Source: Flavobacteriaceae bacterium (GTDB lineage Bacteria; Bacteroidota; Bacteroidia; Flavobacteriales; Flavobacteriaceae). From it: 9,254 nucleotides of DNA. This document shows positions 5,696 through 9,254 of the stretch, in pieces. The translations under genes and the position numbers were made by a program. Below the pieces are notes generated by a model. The model was not told the origin of the DNA, searched no databases, and saw nothing but the letters and a program-made list of their open reading frames with translations. How positions within the stretch are numbered: position 1 is the first letter of the stretch; every line of letters starts with the position of its first letter. Location of the stretch: the NCBI GenBank assembly GCA_023700885.1, contig JAMPYA010000077.1, forward strand, positions 1 through 9,254. The letters run 5' to 3'.

Positions 5696-6526
5696 TTATT
5701 CCTTTACTAATTTTAAGGACACCCAGTTATTACGTTCTTTTTGGTTAATAATTTTAAGGCCGTGTTTAGAAGTTTCATCTTTTAAAATTAGAATATCATC
5801 GATATAAAAACCACTTAAAAGTAAAATTCCTTTAGAATTCAAGCATTTTGCGTATTGTGACATATCTGCTAACAAAACATTTCTGTTGATATTAGCAATA
5901 ATCAAATCGTAGTTTTTATCTTTTAACAATTGAACATCACCCTGATAAATAGAAATATTTTTACAGTTATTTCTTTCAACATTTTCTATTGAATTTTCAA
6001 AACACCATTCGTCAATATCAATAGCATCTATTGGTTTAGCGCCTCTCATTTCTGCAAAAATGGCTAAAATTCCAGTACCTGAACCCATATCAAGCACTTT
6101 CTTGTCTTTTAAATCAAGTTCTAACAAATGCTGAATCATCATATGAGTTGTTTCATGATGACCAGTACCAAAACTCATTTTAGGTTCAATTACAATGTCA
6201 TAAGTTAAATTTGGATTTTGATGAAAAGGAGCTCTAATGCTCACGATTCCATCAACTTCAATCTGTTCAAAATTCTTTTCCCATTCTATATTCCAATTTA
6301 CTTGTTTTATCACTTTGGATGTGAATGAAATTTCAAATTCAGAAGATTGTAAAATCTGAATATCCTCTAAAACGGATTCATTCCAATCTGCTTGCTGGAT
6401 ATAAGCCAAAACACCCTCTTCATTTTCGACAAAACTCTCAAAACCAACTTCTCCTAATTCAGCAATTAGTATTTCAACAGTAGGTTCTAATGGACTTACC
6501 TTAAAATCGTATTCTATATAATTCAT
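5696..6526 (-). CDS. prmA: Ribosomal protein L11 methyltransferase PrmA
   Basis: PrmA uses S-adenosylmethionine to methylate ribosomal protein L11 on several amino groups, in the cytoplasm. The 276-residue protein has an N-terminal L11-recognition domain (about 1-80), a linker, and a Rossmann-fold methyltransferase domain. Visible motifs are FGTGHHETT (119-127), the SAM-binding LDMGSGTGILAIFA (145-158), acidic DAIDID (167-172) and ANINRN (211-216), the counterpart of the NIL-type motif in proteobacterial PrmA. NNWVSL closes the fold near 266-271. The ATG directly abuts the tpiA stop (TAA then ATG, no intervening base), so the two are almost certainly translated from one mRNA, probably by coupling. 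The length is slightly below E. coli PrmA (293), as expected for Bacteroidota. Confidence 0.95.
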   Translation of the reverse strand: MNYIEYDFKVSPLEPTVEILIAELGEVGFESFVENEEGVLAYIQQADWNESVLEDIQILQSSEFEISFTSKVIKQVNWNIEWEKNFEQIEVDGIVSIRAPFHQNPNLTYDIVIEPKMSFGTGHHETTHMMIQHLLELDLKDKKVLDMGSGTGILAIFAEMRGAKPIDAIDIDEWCFENSIENVERNNCKNISIYQGDVQLLKDKNYDLIIANINRNVLLADMSQYAKCLNSKGILLLSGFYIDDILILKDETSKHGLKIINQKERNNWVSLKLVKE

Positions 6527-7285
6527 TTACATCGATTTAATGATTGCTGTAAATTCTGCTGCAATTAAAGCTGCACCACCAATCAATCCGCCATCAACAT
6601 CTGAATTTGACAATAATTCTTTAGCATTAGACGCTTTCATGCTTCCACCATATAAAATCGACACATCGTTTGCCAATTCTTGTGAGTATTTTTTAGAAAC
6701 AATTTGGCGAATAAAAGCATGCATTTCTTGAGCTTGTTCTGGAGATGCAGTTTCTCCAGTTCCAATTGCCCAAACTGGTTCATAAGCTAAAATAATTTGT
6801 TTCCAAGCTGATTCATTTAGTTGAAAAAGGGCATTGGTAAGTTGCTGTTCAACAACATTAAAATGATTTCCTGACTTGCGATCTTCTAACATTTCTCCAA
6901 AACAAAAAATGATTTCCATCTTATTTTGTAGGGCAGATTCCACTTTTTTTACCAACATTTCATCTGTTTCATTAAACATGGAACGACGCTCAGAATGTCC
7001 TAAAATAACAATATTAACTCCAATTCCTTTTAACATAGTTGCTGAAATTTCACCGGTAAAAGCACCGCTTTGAGCAAAGTGCATATTTTGAGCAGCTACT
7101 TCAATAGCTGTATTTTGAGTTATTTCAACAATTGGATAAAGATTGACAAAAGTTGGTGCTACAATAATTCTCTTAGAAGCATCTAATTTACTTGGAAATT
7201 CCTGCAATAAATTATTAATCAATAATTTGGAAGCCTCTAAATCATTATTCATCTTCCAATTTCCTGCTACAATATTTTTTCTCAT
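6527..7285 (-). CDS. tpiA: Triosephosphate isomerase
   Basis: It interconverts dihydroxyacetone phosphate and glyceraldehyde 3-phosphate in glycolysis and gluconeogenesis. The 252-residue protein is a complete TIM barrel with all catalytic parts: Asn9 and Lys11 in GNWKMN (8-13), electrophile His97 in ILGHSERR (94-101), base Glu169 in AYEPVWA (167-173), and the flexible phosphate-gripping loop AIGTG (173-177). YGGSMK (212-217) and GGLIGGAAL (232-240) form the rest of the phosphate site. It should act as a cytoplasmic dimer. It begins 11 bases after the permease stop and ends exactly where prmA begins, so it is the second gene of the operon. The start ATG (MRKNIVAGNWKMN) is unambiguous, because the conserved strand begins almost at once. 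Confidence 0.97.
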   Translation of the reverse strand: MRKNIVAGNWKMNNDLEASKLLINNLLQEFPSKLDASKRIIVAPTFVNLYPIVEITQNTAIEVAAQNMHFAQSGAFTGEISATMLKGIGVNIVILGHSERRSMFNETDEMLVKKVESALQNKMEIIFCFGEMLEDRKSGNHFNVVEQQLTNALFQLNESAWKQIILAYEPVWAIGTGETASPEQAQEMHAFIRQIVSKKYSQELANDVSILYGGSMKASNAKELLSNSDVDGGLIGGAALIAAEFTAIIKSM

Positions 7286-7296
7286 TTTCTATATTT

Positions 7297-8394
7297 TTAA
7301 TCTCTTAATTTTGGATCTAACCAGGTGTAAATAATATCTACAAAAATATTGATAATTATAAACATAGTCGCTATTAAAACAACACTTCCCATAATAATTG
7401 GCAAATCTAAAGTATTTAATGCATCTACAATTTCTTTTCCTAATCCGTTCCAGTTAAATATATACTCAACAAAAACAGCACCAGCTAACAATGAAGCGAA
7501 CCAACCAGAAATGGCTGTAACTACCGGATTCATAGCATTTTTTAAAGCGTGTGTTTTTATAATTTGATAGGTTGATAAGCCTTTAGATTTAGCTGTTCTG
7601 ATGTAATCTTGCGATAAAACTTCTAACAATGAATTTCTGGTTAATTGCACCACAACAGCTAATGGTCTAATTCCTAAAACAATTGAAGGAAGTATTAAAT
7701 TTTTCCATTGAATATAAATTTTATCACCAAAATCATCTACTTCATATAAACTTCCTGTCATATTTAAATGAGTATATTCATGCAGTACAAATCCGAAAAG
7801 CCATGCAAATAGTACTGCTGCAAAAAAGGAAGGAATACTCATTCCAAGCGTACTTAAAAGTGCAATTATGCTATCTATTAAAGAATCTTTAAATAAAGCT
7901 GAAATCACTCCTAAAAATATGCCAAAAATGATAGCAATAACAATAGAAGAAACAGCTAACACAAAGGTGTTTGGAAATGTTTCAGCAATAACTTGTGTTA
8001 CTTTTTTTCCATTTTTCTGAAACGATTCGCGCAAATAAGGTGTTTTTATCAGTATCGAAAAAGCAGTTGAATTAATTATTTTTATGGATGATTGATACTT
8101 TTCTGCATCTACAAAAGTATATGAATTAGCATTTGTACTGTGATAAGAAATAGGTGATAAATCATTTAAATACAATAAATATTGATCTGAGAGTGGCTTA
8201 TCAAAAGCATATTTTTTACGAATATTTTGCAACTGCTCACTATCTTCTTGCTGATCTAACATCATACGGGCAGGATCTCCGGGCAACACATTAAATAAAA
8301 AAAATATCACGGTTACCACTCCGAAAAGAGTGAGTAAACTATAGCTTATTTTTTGAATTATTTGCTGAATCAATTGCAAGTATTTATGATACAA
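7297..8394 (-). CDS. ABC transporter permease, OppB/DppB type
   Basis: An inner-membrane subunit of a peptide/nickel-class importer; the substrate cannot be told. The 365 residues show a first membrane helix (about 18-36), then LPGDPAR (37-43), typical of OppB/DppB permeases. A large periplasmic loop follows (about 37-142). The binding-protein-dependent permease domain holds five more helices, near 143-168, 186-206, 232-250, 292-312 and 333-356. The EAA loop that docks on the ATPase is DYIRTAKSKGLSTYQIIKTH (263-282). The protein is about 40-60 residues longer than typical OppB, mostly in the first loop. No ATPase, second permease or binding protein lies nearby. No in-frame ATG occurs before residue 44, inside the conserved part, so translation must start at a rare codon: TTG at 8394 is used here, with TTGs at 8379 and 8373 as alternatives. 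Confidence 0.88.
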   Translation of the reverse strand: MYHKYLQLIQQIIQKISYSLLTLFGVVTVIFFLFNVLPGDPARMMLDQQEDSEQLQNIRKKYAFDKPLSDQYLLYLNDLSPISYHSTNANSYTFVDAEKYQSSIKIINSTAFSILIKTPYLRESFQKNGKKVTQVIAETFPNTFVLAVSSIVIAIIFGIFLGVISALFKDSLIDSIIALLSTLGMSIPSFFAAVLFAWLFGFVLHEYTHLNMTGSLYEVDDFGDKIYIQWKNLILPSIVLGIRPLAVVVQLTRNSLLEVLSQDYIRTAKSKGLSTYQIIKTHALKNAMNPVVTAISGWFASLLAGAVFVEYIFNWNGLGKEIVDALNTLDLPIIMGSVVLIATMFIIINIFVDIIYTWLDPKLRD

Positions 8395-8461
8395 ATATTG
8401 AAATAATTTAGCGGATTTTCATCAAATTAAATTCCTATTTTTATAAAACTAAGGAATAGCT

Positions 8462-8469
8462 TATTTTTG
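8462..8469 (+). promoter_or_regulatory. Probable -7 box of the pyrF promoter
   Basis: TATTTTTG matches TAnnTTTG exactly and lies 18 bases before the pyrF ATG. At the 18-base spacing of the other two promoters the -33 position reads TTTA (8440-8443), one base off TTTG. The leader would be about 10-13 bases with no Shine-Dalgarno sequence. Confidence 0.6.
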
Positions 8470-8487
8470 CAGCATTATCTTATCTTC

Positions 8488-9254
8488 ATGACAACAGAAT
8501 TACTCTTTAAAAATATAAAATCAAAAAAATCTTTTCTTTGTATCGGACTAGATCCTGACTTAACCAAAATTCCGAAGCATTTATTAATAGAAGAAGATCC
8601 TATTTTTGAATTCAACAAACAATTGATTGATGCCACACATCAATTTGCTGTTGCTTACAAACCAAATACCGCTTTTTATGAGGCTTATGGAGTTAAAGGT
8701 TGGATTTCACTCCAAAAAACTATAGAATATTTAAATCAAAATTATCCCGAAATTTTTACAATTGCCGATGCCAAACGAGGTGATATTGGAAATACTTCTA
8801 CCAAATATGCGGAGGCATTTTTTATTGAAATGAATTTTAATGCTATTACCGTTTCTCCTTATATGGGAATAGATTCAGTAGAGCCGTTTTTAAATTTTGA
8901 GGACAAATTCACTATTTTATTAGCGCTCACTTCTAATATTGGAAGTCATAATTTTCAAGAAAAACTTCTAAATGATAGTCCATTATTTGAAGAAGTTTTA
9001 AAAGAATCATTAACATGGAAAAATGCACAAAACTTAATGTATGTAGTTGGAGCCACCAAAGCAATCGCTTTAAAAAAAGTAAGAGCTATTGTTCCTAATC
9101 ATTTTTTATTAATCCCGGGTATTGGCGCTCAAGGTGGAAGTCTAGAAGAAGTTTGTAAATACGGATTAAACCAACAAGTTGGTTTGTTAATCAATTCATC
9201 TCGTGATATTATTTATGCAGGAAATGATATTGATTTTACACAAAAAGCTGCACA
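8488..9254 (+). CDS. pyrF: Orotidine 5'-phosphate decarboxylase (type 2), 3' end outside the window
   Basis: It decarboxylates OMP to UMP, the last step of de novo pyrimidine synthesis, in the cytoplasm. 255 codons are visible and remain open to the window edge; the family in this phylum is usually about 270 residues, so only a short C-terminal piece is missing. The core motif DAKRGDIGNT (94-103) carries the Lys and two Asp of the catalytic array. LDPDL (21-25) and YKPNTAFYE (57-65) bind the substrate, PGIGAQGG (210-217) is the phosphate-loop region and SSRDI (237-241) follows it, all typical of the longer type 2 enzymes. ATG at 8488 is the only sensible start. It diverges from the permease gene across 93 bases and has a TAnnTTTG box (8462-8469). 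Confidence 0.95.
   Translation, partial: MTTELLFKNIKSKKSFLCIGLDPDLTKIPKHLLIEEDPIFEFNKQLIDATHQFAVAYKPNTAFYEAYGVKGWISLQKTIEYLNQNYPEIFTIADAKRGDIGNTSTKYAEAFFIEMNFNAITVSPYMGIDSVEPFLNFEDKFTILLALTSNIGSHNFQEKLLNDSPLFEEVLKESLTWKNAQNLMYVVGATKAIALKKVRAIVPNHFLLIPGIGAQGGSLEEVCKYGLNQQVGLLINSSRDIIYAGNDIDFTQKAA

Noticed and set aside
6540..7892. Plus-strand open frames opposite tpiA and the permease
   Set aside because: Both minus-strand genes have full catalytic or family motifs; the opposite frames show no protein-like conservation.
1..9254. CRISPR array, rRNA, riboswitch, toxin-antitoxin or defence system
   Set aside because: No regularly spaced direct repeats, rRNA-like sequence, recognisable aptamer or defence-family motif was seen on either strand.

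Overview
The window is chromosomal DNA from a low-GC member of the Bacteroidota, most likely a Flavobacteriaceae species (Flavobacterium or a near relative). This rests on strong AT bias, promoters of the Bacteroidota type (TTTG, 18 bases, then TAnnTTTG) before tRNA-Arg and glnA and in weaker form before pyrF, no clear Shine-Dalgarno sequences, and the proteins: a type III glutamine synthetase, a flavobacterial-type ClpS, an RteC-family protein and an IntDOT-like tyrosine recombinase.

Positions 1 to about 2600 look like one end of an integrative element. A Bacteroidota-type tyrosine recombinase (1168-2439, minus) is followed 43 bases later by an RteC-family gene (246-1124, minus). The non-coding DNA on both sides carries short repeats: a 16-bp perfect inverted repeat (4-19 and 2473-2488), several copies of an AACTACC motif, a bulged hairpin on the left (45-83) and a perfect 12-bp-arm palindrome on the right (2517-2541). 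These are good candidates for recombinase binding sites. The element abuts the 3' side of a tRNA-Arg(ACG) gene (2672-2745, minus), which has its own promoter and a probable terminator. I found no duplicated tRNA 3' end, excision genes, mobilisation genes or cargo, so the rest of the element is either left of the window or lost.

The rest is ordinary core genome. A 49-codon hypothetical protein (2780-2929, minus) precedes the tRNA. glnA/glnN (3126-5312, plus) has a clear promoter and ends at a bidirectional terminator shared with the converging clpS. On the minus strand, an OppB-like ABC permease (7297-8394), tpiA (6527-7285), prmA (5696-6526) and clpS (5345-5620) form a tightly spaced probable operon. 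pyrF (8488 to the window end, plus) diverges from it and is cut by the edge.

The core genes cover nitrogen assimilation (glutamine synthetase), glycolysis (triosephosphate isomerase), ribosomal protein L11 methylation, N-end-rule proteolysis (ClpS), solute transport and pyrimidine synthesis (OMP decarboxylase). I see no clearly new multi-gene system. The most interesting part is the compact int-rteC module and the repeats around it. Next are the 49-codon gene with a possible leaderless promoter and the paired C5 boxes upstream of glnA.
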